Shown: positions 36,056 to 46,112, counted from the stretch's first letter. The stretch is 64,000 nucleotides of DNA from Paenibacillus pabuli NBRC 13638 (GCF_001514495.1 NZ_BCNM01000025.1:38117-102116); one strand, 5' to 3'. Translations and numbers: made by a program. The notes: generated from the letters alone by a model not told the origin.

Positions 36056-38722
36056 ATGTCTGAACAAAAAAATTCAGCTGCAACAGAAATGCCGACCACA
36101 TATGATCCGAAAGCTGCGGAGCAGAAATGGTACTCTACCTGGATGGAGCGTGGATACTTCAAGGCCGGTCAACGTAAAGATGCCGAGCCTTATACGATCG
36201 TAATTCCACCTCCTAACGTAACCGGGATGCTTCATATCGGGCATGCGCTCGATTTCACACTGCAGGATATTTTGATTCGCACCAAGCGGATGCAGGGCTA
36301 TGATGCTCTGTGGCTGCCGGGATCTGACCATGCAGGGATTGCCACCCAAACCAAGGTGGAGCAGAAGCTTCGTGAAGAAGGCCAGACTCGTTATGATCTG
36401 GGTCGCGAAAAGTTTCTGGAGAAGGTATGGGACTGGAAAGAACAGTATGCTACAACCATTCGTCAGCAATGGGGCAAAATGGGATTGTCACTCGACTATT
36501 CGCGTGAACGTTTCACGTTGGACGAGGGTCTGTCCAAGGCTGTTCGCAAAGTGTTTGTTCAGTTGTATGAAAAAGGCCTTATTTACCGAGGCAAACGAAT
36601 TATTAACTGGGACCCGGTGAACCGGACTGCATTGTCTGACATTGAGGTTGAATATAAAGAAGTGCAGGGTCACTTGTACCATCTGCGTTATCCGCTCAAA
36701 GACGGAAGTGGTCATATCACAGTAGCAACTACTCGTCCAGAAACCATGCTGGGTGATACGGCAGTTGCTGTTCATCCGAAGGATGAGCGTTACGCGGACA
36801 TGATTGGAAAAGTGCTTGTCCTGCCTATTATCGGACGCGAAATTCCGGTTATTGCAGATGAGTATGTAGATAAAGAATTCGGAAGCGGGGCCGTGAAAAT
36901 TACGCCTGCCCATGATCCGAATGATTTCGAAGTGGGTCTTCGTCATGATCTGCCTCAAATTACGGTAATGGATGAAACGGGTACAATGAATGCCGAAGCA
37001 GGCAAATATCAGGGACTGGATCGCAGTGACTGCCGCAAGCAGATTGTTGCAGACCTGAAAGAACAGGGTGTACTGATCAGCATTGAGGATCATACGCATC
37101 AGGTGGGACACAGCGAACGTACTGGCGCTGTAGTTGAGCCGTACTTGTCCACACAATGGTTTGTTGAGATGAAGCCTCTCGCAGAGAAAGCCATTCAGAA
37201 ACAACAGGGTGGCGAAGGGGTTCGTTTTGTTCCGGATCGTTTTGAGAAAACGTATCTGAACTGGATTGAAAATGTTCGGGACTGGTGTATTTCCCGTCAG
37301 CTGTGGTGGGGTCACCGTATTCCTGCCTGGTATGATGAGGAGACGGGAGAAATCATCGTATCCGCTGAAGATCCAACAACGTTGCCGGAATACGCTGGTC
37401 GCAAGCTGAGACAGGATGAAGATGTTCTGGATACATGGTTCAGCTCCGGATTATGGCCTTTCTCCACATTAGGGTGGCCGGAAGAAACGGATGATCTGAA
37501 ACGGTATTACCCGACAAGTGTACTCGTAACCGGGTATGACATTATTTATTTCTGGGTGGCGCGCATGATCTTTACCGCCCTGGAGTTCACGGAAGAGATT
37601 CCGTTCAAGGATGTGCTGATGCACGGTCTTGTTCGTGATGCAGACGGACGTAAAATGTCCAAATCACTCGGTAATGGTGTTGATCCACTGGATGTTATTG
37701 AGAAATATGGCGCGGACGCGATGCGTTATATGATTTCGACCAGCAGCACTCCGGGACAGGATCTCCGTTTCCGTTGGGAACGGGTGGAACAGGCTCGTAA
37801 CTTTGCCAATAAAATTTGGAATGCATCACGTTTTGCTCTAATGAACCTGGAAGGGTTCACTTATGAGGATCGTGATATTAGTGGAGACCTCGGAACAGCG
37901 GAATATTGGATTTTGCATCGCCTGAACGAAACTTCCCGGGATATTACGCGTCTAATCGAAGCGTACGAATTTGGTGAAACAGGCCGTTTACTGTATAACT
38001 TTATCTGGGATGACCTGTGTGACTGGTATATTGAATTTGCGAAGCTGTCCTTCTACGGGGAAGATCCGGTTTCCAAAAAGAAAACTCAATCGGTACTGGC
38101 GTATGTACTGGATCAGACGATGCGCTTGATTCATCCGTTCATGCCGTACATTTCAGAAGAGATCTGGCAGCATCTGCCTCATGAGGGAGAGACGATTACT
38201 CTGGCATCCTGGCCGGTCTACGACCCAGCATTGGAGAACCCTGAGGCGGTTGCGGAGATGAATCTGCTCATGGATACGATCCGTGCAGTTCGTAATATCC
38301 GTGCAGAAGTGAACGTACCGATGAGCAAGAAGATTGAACTGATGGTCAAAGCGAACAACGAAGAAACGTCAAGCATCATTGAACGTAACAGCCATTACAT
38401 CAAACGTTTCTGTAATACGTCCGGCTTCGACAGCGGTTTGAATCTGAACTCACCGGACAAAGCAATGACTGCTGTCATTACGGGGGCTGAACTGTACTTG
38501 CCGCTGGCAGGTTTGATTGATATTGAGCAGGAAGTGGCTCGCCTGGAGAAAGAGTTGCAGAACCTTGAGGGCGAAGTGCTCCGTGTGGAGAAAAAGTTGG
38601 CGAATGAAGGCTTTGTTGCCAAGGCACCTGCCAAGGTTATCGAGGAAGAGCGCGCCAAGCAAGCAGATTATTCCGATAAACGGGATAAGGTGATTGCACG
38701 AATCAAGGAACTGAAAGGTTAA
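36056..38722 (+). CDS. valS: valyl-tRNA synthetase
   Basis: An 888-residue class Ia synthetase that attaches valine to tRNA-Val and edits misactivated threonine. The ATP-site motifs are HIGHAL (near residue 61) and KMSKS (near residue 530), separated by the editing domain. The C-terminal coiled-coil arm (about 820-888) that contacts the tRNA is present. Controlled by the T-box above. The neighbours folC and murC follow, as in B. subtilis for folC. Confidence 0.98.
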   Translation: MSEQKNSAATEMPTTYDPKAAEQKWYSTWMERGYFKAGQRKDAEPYTIVIPPPNVTGMLHIGHALDFTLQDILIRTKRMQGYDALWLPGSDHAGIATQTKVEQKLREEGQTRYDLGREKFLEKVWDWKEQYATTIRQQWGKMGLSLDYSRERFTLDEGLSKAVRKVFVQLYEKGLIYRGKRIINWDPVNRTALSDIEVEYKEVQGHLYHLRYPLKDGSGHITVATTRPETMLGDTAVAVHPKDERYADMIGKVLVLPIIGREIPVIADEYVDKEFGSGAVKITPAHDPNDFEVGLRHDLPQITVMDETGTMNAEAGKYQGLDRSDCRKQIVADLKEQGVLISIEDHTHQVGHSERTGAVVEPYLSTQWFVEMKPLAEKAIQKQQGGEGVRFVPDRFEKTYLNWIENVRDWCISRQLWWGHRIPAWYDEETGEIIVSAEDPTTLPEYAGRKLRQDEDVLDTWFSSGLWPFSTLGWPEETDDLKRYYPTSVLVTGYDIIYFWVARMIFTALEFTEEIPFKDVLMHGLVRDADGRKMSKSLGNGVDPLDVIEKYGADAMRYMISTSSTPGQDLRFRWERVEQARNFANKIWNASRFALMNLEGFTYEDRDISGDLGTAEYWILHRLNETSRDITRLIEAYEFGETGRLLYNFIWDDLCDWYIEFAKLSFYGEDPVSKKKTQSVLAYVLDQTMRLIHPFMPYISEEIWQHLPHEGETITLASWPVYDPALENPEAVAEMNLLMDTIRAVRNIRAEVNVPMSKKIELMVKANNEETSSIIERNSHYIKRFCNTSGFDSGLNLNSPDKAMTAVITGAELYLPLAGLIDIEQEVARLEKELQNLEGEVLRVEKKLANEGFVAKAPAKVIEEERAKQADYSDKRDKVIARIKELKG

Positions 38723-38732
38723 TATATTCGGG

Positions 38733-38769
38733 TCGGATGGAGTGCTTTTGTCCCTCCGGCCGATTTTTT
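38733..38769 (+). terminator. terminator of valS
   Basis: TCGGATGGAG pairs with CTCCGGCCGA, then a T run. It ends 30 bases before folC. Confidence 0.75.
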
Positions 38770-38798
38770 CAACCAAACTCAAACCGAAGGTGAATCAT

Positions 38799-40175
38799 AT
38801 GACGGAACTTAACGGGACAGACACAGCAGCTCCTTTATTTACCTATGACGAGGCCGTGAACTGGATTAATGGCCTTATTCCTTTTGGCATCCGACCTGGA
38901 TTGGAACGAATCGAGGGATTGATGTCCATGCTTGGCAATCCACATCAGCGTCTCAAATTTATTCATGTCGCGGGAACGAACGGCAAAGGTTCGACTTGCG
39001 CTTTTTTGACGTCAGTGCTTCTTCAGGCGGGATATGATGTTGGAACGTTTACGTCCCCTTATATCACCAAATTTACAAACCGTTTTCAGTACAACGGGGA
39101 GGACATCCCGGAAGAAACGTTGCTCAAATTTTCAAACCGCCTGTATCCATTGGTTCAAGAGATGGCTTCAACTCCCCTTGGATCACCTACAATGTTTGAG
39201 GTATCCACAGCACTCGCTCTTCTGTATTATGCGGAAGAGTGCTACCCGGATGTTGTAGTATGGGAGACAGGGCTCGGGGGAAGGATGGACGTAACGAATA
39301 TCGTCACACCTGTGGTGTCCATCATTACCAATATCGGTATGGACCATACGGATGTACTGGGAGATACGATTGAAGCCATTGCAAGAGAAAAGGCAGGTAT
39401 TATTAAGCCTGGAGTGCCTGTTGTTACCTGTGCCACGCAGCCAGAGGCTGTGAAGGTGATTCAGGAGACGGCAGAGCGTCTTCGATCAACCGTGTACCTT
39501 GCAGGGGATCGATTCTCCTATCATAGGCTGGACAGCGATGAGAACGGACAATCTTTTCATTTTACAGGACCGTTCCGTGATCTGGACGTTCGCATCCGCA
39601 TGCAGGGCATACATCAATGTGACAATGCAGCGGGTGCGCTTATGGTACTGGAGTTGCTTCGTCAATACATGGCATTTATGCTGGATGATGAAGATATTGC
39701 GCTTGGGCTGGAGCATGCCTTCTGGGCAGGACGGTTTGAGAAAGTGGTTGAACAACCTCGAATTGTGCTGGACGGAGCACATAATCCGGAAGGGGCTGAA
39801 TCGCTCGCCAAGAGCATTATCGACGTTTATCCTCACAACAAGTTAATTTTGATGATGGGCATGCTCGCGAATAAGCATCATGAAGCGTATTTGCAGCATA
39901 TACTGCCACTAGTGGATACGCTGATCCTGACCGAGCCAGATTTCCGACGCAAAATGGATGCAGCCGAATTGCTGCAGGTCGTCGAACGGGTACGTCCCTC
40001 CATTGCGAAAGAGGAGCTGGAAATCATCGTCGAGCCCGAATGGGCAAAGGCACTTGATCTATTGAAGTCACGGACGGAAGCGGAAGATCTGGGGGTGGTG
40101 TCCGGCACACTGTACCTGATTGCAGATGTGCGGGCAGCCCTTTTGCATCAAACCGATTCTGAAAAAGGTTGGTGA
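38799..40175 (+). CDS. folC: folylpolyglutamate synthase / dihydrofolate synthase
   Basis: A 458-residue Mur-ligase-family enzyme that adds glutamate to folates. The P-loop is HVAGTNGKGSTC at about residues 52-63, and the DGAHNPEG motif of the C-terminal domain is present. I chose the ATG at 38799 with AAGGTG upstream; the frame is open 19 codons earlier, inside the terminator. The end overlaps the longest possible murC frame. Confidence 0.95.
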   Translation: MTELNGTDTAAPLFTYDEAVNWINGLIPFGIRPGLERIEGLMSMLGNPHQRLKFIHVAGTNGKGSTCAFLTSVLLQAGYDVGTFTSPYITKFTNRFQYNGEDIPEETLLKFSNRLYPLVQEMASTPLGSPTMFEVSTALALLYYAEECYPDVVVWETGLGGRMDVTNIVTPVVSIITNIGMDHTDVLGDTIEAIAREKAGIIKPGVPVVTCATQPEAVKVIQETAERLRSTVYLAGDRFSYHRLDSDENGQSFHFTGPFRDLDVRIRMQGIHQCDNAAGALMVLELLRQYMAFMLDDEDIALGLEHAFWAGRFEKVVEQPRIVLDGAHNPEGAESLAKSIIDVYPHNKLILMMGMLANKHHEAYLQHILPLVDTLILTEPDFRRKMDAAELLQVVERVRPSIAKEELEIIVEPEWAKALDLLKSRTEAEDLGVVSGTLYLIADVRAALLHQTDSEKGW

Positions 40176-40180
40176 AAGTT

Positions 40181-41551
40181 TTGTTAAATACATCGGAACA
40201 CGTTCATTTTATAGGGATTGGCGGATATGGCATGAGTGCCATCGCGAGAGTTATGCTTGAGATGGGATACACCGTTACCGGATCGGATGTCGCTTCACAG
40301 GAGTTGACCGAGAAGCTGGCAGCCAAGGGAGCGAAAATATATATTGGACATACCGCAGAGCACGTAAATGGGGCAGACCTCGTTGTCTATTCGACGGCCG
40401 CTCCGGCAGATAATGTAGAGCGGGTGGCAGCTGAACAGCTGAACATCCCGATTCTGCATCGTGCCCAGATGCTGGCGCGTTTGCTGAACGAGCGCAAAGG
40501 TGTGGCTGTGGCGGGGGCTCATGGCAAAACAACCACTTCCTCCATGATTGCACTGGTTATGGATAAATGTGATACAGACCCGACCTACATTATTGGCGGG
40601 GAAATCATGAACGTGGGAACCAACGCTAAGGCTGGTCAAGGCGACTGGGTTGTCGCAGAGGCAGACGAGAGCGATGGCTCATTTTTGCAGTACCACCCTT
40701 GGCTTGGTATTGTGACGAATATTGAAGCAGACCATCTGGAGAATTACAACAGTGATTTTGAGGAACTCAAAAAAGCTTATGTCCAATTTCTGAGCCAGAT
40801 TCGTCCAGAGGGCACGGCCATTGTGTGTGCTGACGACGAGAACGTTCAAGCCATTTTGCCAGACCTGAAGTCACGGGTTACCACATATGGTATTGATTAC
40901 GCAGCGGATTATACAGCAACGGATATCGTGCTCGGGGACCGCCGCATTTCCTTTACAATGAATCATCAGGGCACTGCTCTGGGAACAGTGGAATTGTCGG
41001 TTCCAGGTAAACATAACGTTTATAATGCGATGGCTACGGTTATTACTTGTCTGGAAGCAGGTATTCCATTCGAGAAAATTACCGCTGCCATTATCCAGTT
41101 CCATGGAGCAAAGCGCAGATTCCAGGTACTGGGTGAGGCTCGTGATATGCTGATTATTGATGACTATGCTCATCACCCGACGGAGATTGAGGCTACGATC
41201 AGTGCGGCGAAAGCGACGGGTAAACGTATTATCGCGGTATTCCAGCCACAGCGTTACACACGTACGTTCTTCCTGCTCGATGCGTTTAGTCGTGCCTTTG
41301 CAGAAGCGGATGAGGTTCTGATTACGGATATCTATTCTCCTGCAGGTGAGAAACAGATTGAAGGGGTACATTCAGCCAAATTGGTAGAACTGATCGTGCA
41401 AAATAGTAATGCTTCTGCACGTTATCTGCCAACAAAGGAAGAAGTAGTTGCTGATTTGCAGCACCGTCTTCAGCCAGGAGATCTCGTACTTACGATGGGT
41501 GCAGGTGATATCTGGAAAGTCGGAGATACACTTGCCAAAGGTTTGAAATAA
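40181..41551 (+). CDS. murC: UDP-N-acetylmuramate--L-alanine ligase
   Basis: A 456-residue enzyme that adds L-Ala to UDP-MurNAc in peptidoglycan precursor synthesis. HFIGIGGYGMSA is the N-terminal Rossmann motif, GAHGKTTTSSM the P-loop, and DDYAHHPTEI the C-terminal motif. The start is uncertain: TTG at 40181 (GGTGAAAG upstream), GTG at 40172 or TTG at 40169 are all in frame and at most 4 codons apart. Next to folC, with its own terminator. Confidence 0.96.
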   Translation: MLNTSEHVHFIGIGGYGMSAIARVMLEMGYTVTGSDVASQELTEKLAAKGAKIYIGHTAEHVNGADLVVYSTAAPADNVERVAAEQLNIPILHRAQMLARLLNERKGVAVAGAHGKTTTSSMIALVMDKCDTDPTYIIGGEIMNVGTNAKAGQGDWVVAEADESDGSFLQYHPWLGIVTNIEADHLENYNSDFEELKKAYVQFLSQIRPEGTAIVCADDENVQAILPDLKSRVTTYGIDYAADYTATDIVLGDRRISFTMNHQGTALGTVELSVPGKHNVYNAMATVITCLEAGIPFEKITAAIIQFHGAKRRFQVLGEARDMLIIDDYAHHPTEIEATISAAKATGKRIIAVFQPQRYTRTFFLLDAFSRAFAEADEVLITDIYSPAGEKQIEGVHSAKLVELIVQNSNASARYLPTKEEVVADLQHRLQPGDLVLTMGAGDIWKVGDTLAKGLK

Positions 41552-41564
41552 CATAAATACACCG

Positions 41565-41603
41565 AAACCGTCTGTCTTCGCTTTCTGAGGAAGGCGGTTT
41601 TTT
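41565..41603 (+). terminator. terminator of murC
   Basis: AAACCG with inner CTTC pairs with GAAG and CGGTTT, then TTTT. Confidence 0.75.
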
Positions 41604-41674
41604 GCATGAAATGGAATGGTTCCGATTCTCTCTGCATATAGCTGTTATAAATGGGACAAAGGAGAGGGTACGGG

Positions 41675-42874
41675 GTGAGCAATGCTAGAATGACGTTTCG
41701 CTTTGGGGATAACGAGTCGGACAAGCCTGAAAACAGAGGGATATCCACATCCAGCAGCACCATTGAAACGATGAATGAAGAAGTGCCGCAAAATCCTACA
41801 CCGTTGCAATCCAATACAGCTCATGTGTGGTCGCCAGAGGACATTCCCGTGGATTGGGGAGAAACGATGCTAACAGGCTCCACTGTACCTGTATCTTACC
41901 AAAGAACGGACAACGGTTCTGAACCCGATGATTTTGATTCGTCCAGCTATAATCGTTTTACGGCGTATCCGGGAGAAGAGGACGAGAACAGATCGGACGA
42001 GAACTATGGAGATCACAATTGGCTTGCAGACAACGAAAACTACTCTTATAAGCGAAATCGTCCCCCTAGGGGTTGGAAAATGATTGGTTCTGTAACCGGA
42101 GCGCTAGTCACCGGAGCACTTTTCGGTGTGGTTATCCTTTCTTTTTTTAACCGGGAAGCGGTAGTGGATCCAGGGAGCAAGCTTCCCGAAAATCAGGCAG
42201 TTTCCGCTGTGACAGGTCAAGGGGGAGGGGCGGGATCCGGGCAGCAGGTTCAGGAAGCGACCATTGGCGGCAGTTATTATGCACTGCAATATGGTGTGTT
42301 CAGTTCCCCGGAACGTGCTGAACAGGCAAAGGTGGAATTGTCCCAGGCAGGCATTGCTGCAGGGTCTGATCCGGAAGATGGAAATCGGGTATACGCAGGC
42401 ATTTCGGCTGACCGAGAGGAGGCCAAACTGCTCAGCTCAAGGCTAAAGGCCGAAGGTGTGGAATTGTATGTCAAGGAAATCGTCAACCCTGAAGTGAATC
42501 CAGCCGTATTTGGTGGAAAAGCAGAGGATGTTCAGCATTTCTTCACAAGCGGTTCAGCTTTGATCGAACAACTGTCCACCCTCTCGATTCAGCAGCTCGG
42601 TCAATCTGTTCCTGCAGCAGTCTCAAGTGAAACGATGAGTGCAGTGCAGAATCAGCATCAGCTCTGGCTGACCAGTTTGAATAGTATTTCTCCAGGTCTG
42701 AGCACCGACGTACAACCCTATGTATCTGCGATGGAGAAATCGATGACCAGTGCGGTAAACGCATTGGCTGAGTACAACAAAAACCCGGCAAATGTCCATA
42801 TGTGGTCTGTGCAGTCCGACCTGATGGAATATGTATTACAGCAAAAAAAATGGCTTGAAGCGATAAAACAATAA
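41675..42874 (+). CDS. spoIIB: SPOR-domain protein, stage II sporulation protein B
   Basis: A 399-residue bitopic protein. A polar cytoplasmic part of about 130 residues leads to one membrane segment (MIGSVTGALVTGALFGVVI, about 133-153) and then an extracellular SPOR domain (YYALQYGVFSSPERAEQAKVE). A C-terminal helical part follows. SPOR domains bind peptidoglycan stripped of stem peptides, as at septa. The position before maf-radC-mreB is that of B. subtilis spoIIB, which helps thin the septal wall during engulfment. GTG start at 41675 with AAAGGAGAGG upstream. Confidence 0.8.
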   Translation: MSNARMTFRFGDNESDKPENRGISTSSSTIETMNEEVPQNPTPLQSNTAHVWSPEDIPVDWGETMLTGSTVPVSYQRTDNGSEPDDFDSSSYNRFTAYPGEEDENRSDENYGDHNWLADNENYSYKRNRPPRGWKMIGSVTGALVTGALFGVVILSFFNREAVVDPGSKLPENQAVSAVTGQGGGAGSGQQVQEATIGGSYYALQYGVFSSPERAEQAKVELSQAGIAAGSDPEDGNRVYAGISADREEAKLLSSRLKAEGVELYVKEIVNPEVNPAVFGGKAEDVQHFFTSGSALIEQLSTLSIQQLGQSVPAAVSSETMSAVQNQHQLWLTSLNSISPGLSTDVQPYVSAMEKSMTSAVNALAEYNKNPANVHMWSVQSDLMEYVLQQKKWLEAIKQ

Positions 42875-42909
42875 CAGGCTCTTTCCCATAACACAGCCTT
42901 GGAATACCT

Positions 42910-42953
42910 ATCCGGCAAGGAACTGGAAATAGTTCCCCTTGCCGGATTTGTGT
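42910..42953 (+). terminator. terminator of spoIIB
   Basis: ATCCGGCAAGG pairs with CCTTGCCGGAT, then TTGTGTTTG. Confidence 0.75.
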
Positions 42954-42982
42954 TTGTATTGACGTACAAAACCCCGTATAAT
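42954..42982 (+). promoter_or_regulatory. possible promoter of the DUF4321 gene
   Basis: TTGTAT, 17-base spacer, TATAAT; the -10 is perfect, the -35 weak. Confidence 0.45.
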
Positions 42983-43019
42983 AATGTGGGTGTCAAAAAA
43001 TGGCGAGGGAAGATCACCG

Positions 43020-43262
43020 ATGAAAAAAAACTTCGGCATGTTATTGCTGTTTCTGCTGCTCGGCTGGCTGGCCGGAGCGTGGATCGCCAAGGCACTGCAG
43101 CCTGTAAAGGCCGTAGCCTTTCTAACAAAAGCCACGGCCATTCGCTGGTCGCCGCAGGCTGATCTGGACATTATTAGTTATGACATTTCACTTCAATTTC
43201 AAATGAGCCTCCTGAGTCTGATCGGTATCATTGCTGCTGTATGGCTGTATCGCAGATTATAG
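43020..43262 (+). CDS. DUF4321-like small membrane protein
   Basis: An 80-residue protein with an N-terminal membrane segment (about 5-23) and a C-terminal one (about 57-77), joined by an outside loop. It matches what I know of the DUF4321 family, small two-pass proteins of Firmicutes that stand before maf. Function unknown. ATG at 43020 with GAGGGA about 9 bases upstream; the frame is open earlier without a site. Confidence 0.75.
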   Translation: MKKNFGMLLLFLLLGWLAGAWIAKALQPVKAVAFLTKATAIRWSPQADLDIISYDISLQFQMSLLSLIGIIAAVWLYRRL

Positions 43263-43355
43263 GAGTATGACGAATTATGACGAAGAAACTAAAAAAAATG
43301 ACATCTACTAGCGTGATCCGACAGGATGTCGCCGTAGCCTAAGGAGCCGATTATT

Positions 43356-43967
43356 TTGGATAGAACAAAACAACGCCCTATTATTCTGGCCTCCACTTCG
43401 CCACGGCGTAAAGAACTGATCGCCTCACTTCATTTAGCTTTTGATGTAATACCAAGTCATGCCGATGAAGATACACCACCGGAATGGACTCCAGAACAAA
43501 CGGTACAGGAGCTTGCCATGCGCAAGGCACTTGCCGTTTATCGTGGGCTGGAAGGCCGTGAGCAAGATGCTATCATTGTTGGTAGCGACACGATTGTCGT
43601 TCTGGACGGCGATATTCTTGGCAAACCCGTAGACGAAGCAGACGCTGAACGGATGTTATCCCGTCTGCAGGGGCGTGTACACCGTGTATTCACTGGAGTG
43701 GCCTGTATCGATGCTGGCAATGGACAATCCATGGTTCAGTATCGGCAGACGGATGTAACGATGAAGGAGCTGTCTGATGCTACGATTCGAGCTTATGTTC
43801 AGACCGGAGAACCTTCGGACAAGGCAGGCTCCTATGCCATTCAGGGCATTGGTGCTTCACTGATAGACCGTATTGAAGGATGTTATTTCAATGTGGTCGG
43901 TCTGCCCCTGTCCTTGCTTAGTGATATGCTGGAAGGATTCGGCGTACATGTACTGCCACGCACATGA
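43356..43967 (+). CDS. maf: Maf family nucleotide pyrophosphatase
   Basis: A 203-residue enzyme that hydrolyses dTTP, UTP or modified nucleotides and has been linked to septum control. The N-terminal LASTSPRRKEL, the central VGSDTIVVLDG and the C-terminal YAIQGIGASLI are family signatures. TTG start at 43356 with AAGGAG 9 bases upstream. The order maf-radC-mreB is that of B. subtilis. Confidence 0.96.
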   Translation: MDRTKQRPIILASTSPRRKELIASLHLAFDVIPSHADEDTPPEWTPEQTVQELAMRKALAVYRGLEGREQDAIIVGSDTIVVLDGDILGKPVDEADAERMLSRLQGRVHRVFTGVACIDAGNGQSMVQYRQTDVTMKELSDATIRAYVQTGEPSDKAGSYAIQGIGASLIDRIEGCYFNVVGLPLSLLSDMLEGFGVHVLPRT

Positions 43968-44002
43968 AATTCCGCAATTGAAGATGTGAAAAGAGGGAAT
44001 AT

Positions 44003-44692
44003 ATGGAGTCGCCTCAATATATGATGCGCGACATCCCCCAGGAAGAACGCCCGAGAGAACGCATGATGGAATACGGGGCGGGCGCCTTGAGCCATGCTGA
44101 ATTGCTGGCGATTTTACTTCGAACAGGCACAAGGCAGGAATCCGCAGTGCATATGGCACAGCGAATTCTCACCGAAGCGGGTGGCATTCGCTCGTTGATG
44201 GATTTGAGTCTGGAAGAACTGACTGCGATGAAGGGAATAGGCATGGCAAAGGCTGTACAACTAAAAGCCAGTATCGAGCTTGGACACCGGATTGCGAAGA
44301 GCAGACTTACACCGTCGACTTCGATTCGTACCCCTCGTGACGCGGCCGATATCCTTACCGAACAGTTACGTTACTTGCAAAAGGAACACTTTGTATGTCT
44401 TTTTCTAAATACCAAAAATCATATTATTGCCCAGGAAACACTCTCCATGGGCAGCCTTAACGCTTCGATTGTACATCCGCGTGAAGTGTTCCGGGCTGCC
44501 ATCAAATGCAGCAGCGCTTCTATTGTGTGCGCACACAACCATCCGAGCGGGGATCCTACGCCTAGTCCAGAGGATATCCAAATAACCAAGAGATTGATCG
44601 AAGCTGGTGCAATTGTTGGCATAGACGTGCTGGATCACATTATTATCGGAGATGGAACGTACGTAAGTTTGAAGGAGAAGGGCTTAGTATAA
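44003..44692 (+). CDS. radC: RadC-family JAB/MPN-domain protein
   Basis: A 229-residue protein. It has an N-terminal helix-hairpin-helix-like part (LTAMKGIGMAKAVQLKA) and a C-terminal JAMM metalloenzyme domain with the zinc motif HNHPSGDPTPSPED. Named for a supposed role in DNA repair, but the true function is unknown. AGAGGGA about 8 bases before the ATG. Same position as in B. subtilis. Confidence 0.95.
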   Translation: MESPQYMMRDIPQEERPRERMMEYGAGALSHAELLAILLRTGTRQESAVHMAQRILTEAGGIRSLMDLSLEELTAMKGIGMAKAVQLKASIELGHRIAKSRLTPSTSIRTPRDAADILTEQLRYLQKEHFVCLFLNTKNHIIAQETLSMGSLNASIVHPREVFRAAIKCSSASIVCAHNHPSGDPTPSPEDIQITKRLIEAGAIVGIDVLDHIIIGDGTYVSLKEKGLV

Positions 44693-44892
44693 TATAATGG
44701 TTGGCGTTGATGTTTTCCTATGAATATTGACGGCGTTGTCCGTAGAAGATAGGTTCACTTTACAAATGCATCACAAAAAACTGCAACACAAAACAAATGC
44801 GAATATTAGCTCCACCATTATGGTGGGAATGAAAATGAAATGCTCTTGATTTACGGGAGCAGCTATATGAGGCAGAAAAGGAGATTAACGTC

Positions 44893-45927
44893 ATGTTTGG
44901 TGGTTTTAATAAAGATTTGGGGATTGATTTGGGGACAGCAAATACGTTGGTTTATGTGCGTGGAAAAGGAATTGTGGTACGGGAACCTTCCGTAGTTGCG
45001 ATCCGGACAGATACAAAAACAATTGAGGCAGTAGGTGAATCGGCGAAAAAAATGATCGGTCGTACACCAGGGAACATTCGTGCGATTCGTCCGATGAAGG
45101 ACGGCGTTATTGCTGACTTCGATACAACAGCAACGATGATCAAATACTTTATTCGTCAAGCGCAAAAGCAACGTTCCATGTTCCAACGTCATCCCAACGT
45201 GATGGTATGTGTACCTTCCGGGATTACAGCAGTCGAACAACGCGCCGTTGAAGATGCAACGAAACAAGCCGGCGCACGTGAAGCCTACACGATTGAAGAG
45301 CCTTTTGCGGCTGCAATTGGTGCTGATCTGCCGGTATGGGAGCCAACAGGGAGCATGGTTGTAGATATCGGTGGCGGTACAACAGAAGTAGCCGTTATTT
45401 CCTTGGGCGGGATTGTTACGAGCCGTTCGGTTCGTGTAGCTGGTGACGAGATGGATGAATCCGTTATTCAATACATCAAACGTCAGTATAATCTGATGAT
45501 CGGTGAACGCACATCCGAGCAATTGAAGATGGATATCGGATCGGCTATGCCGCTTGAGCAAGTGGAAACGATGGAGATTCGTGGACGTGATCTTGTGACT
45601 GGTCTGCCGAAGACGATTACGATTACATCCGATGAGATCAGTGAAGCTTTGGCTGATACCGTGAATGCCATTGTTGAAGCTGTAAAGGTAACCTTGGAGA
45701 AATGTCCTCCTGAGCTGGCAGCGGATATTATGGACCGTGGCATTGTGCTCACAGGCGGCGGTGCATTGCTCCGCAATCTGGACAAACTTCTTGCTGGTGA
45801 GACAGGTATGCCTGTGATCGTGGCAGAGAATCCGCTTGATTGCGTTGCACTCGGTACAGGTAAAGCACTTGAAAATATTCATTTGTTCAAGAGCAGAAGC
45901 AGTTCGGCAGTTCGTTCCAAACGTTAA
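44893..45927 (+). CDS. mreB: rod shape-determining protein MreB
   Basis: A 344-residue actin homologue that forms membrane-bound filaments guiding lateral wall synthesis. Phosphate 1 motif GIDLGTANTLVYV at the start, phosphate 2 motif VVDIGGGTTEVAV, and adenosine motif GIVLTGGGALLRNL. AAAAGGAG lies 9 bases before the ATG. It leads mreB-mreC-mreD, although 185 bases with strong secondary structure separate it from mreC. Confidence 0.98.
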   Translation: MFGGFNKDLGIDLGTANTLVYVRGKGIVVREPSVVAIRTDTKTIEAVGESAKKMIGRTPGNIRAIRPMKDGVIADFDTTATMIKYFIRQAQKQRSMFQRHPNVMVCVPSGITAVEQRAVEDATKQAGAREAYTIEEPFAAAIGADLPVWEPTGSMVVDIGGGTTEVAVISLGGIVTSRSVRVAGDEMDESVIQYIKRQYNLMIGERTSEQLKMDIGSAMPLEQVETMEIRGRDLVTGLPKTITITSDEISEALADTVNAIVEAVKVTLEKCPPELAADIMDRGIVLTGGGALLRNLDKLLAGETGMPVIVAENPLDCVALGTGKALENIHLFKSRSSSAVRSKR

Positions 45928-45935
45928 TTGGTATT

Positions 45936-46081
45936 TGCCCGGCTTGGCTGCCTTATCGACCAAGTGGAAGATATCAACGGAGGGCCCGGTTAATCCCGGG
46001 AGAGCTATTACCCGCATACCCGGGGAGAATCAGCTGATATTCTCGAAGGGACTATAAGTCTGACAGTCTCCCCGCCGGGCA
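45936..46081 (+). other. structured intergenic RNA candidate between mreB and mreC
   Basis: An outer stem of TGCCCGGC (45936-45943) with GCCGGGCA (46074-46081). It encloses CCCGG/CCGGG at 45985-46000, a GAGAAT/ATTCTC hairpin at 46025-46044 and GACT/AGTC at 46050-46068. This is a multi-branched layout of about 146 bases. It has no T run and no open frame. Confidence 0.5.
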
Positions 46082-46112
46082 TGGCTCGGAAGAGAATAAT
46101 GGATGTTAGAGG

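Noticed and set aside
44863..46017. 384-codon minus-strand frame opposite mreB
   Set aside because: Shadow of mreB; Cys/His-rich nonsense typical of antisense frames.
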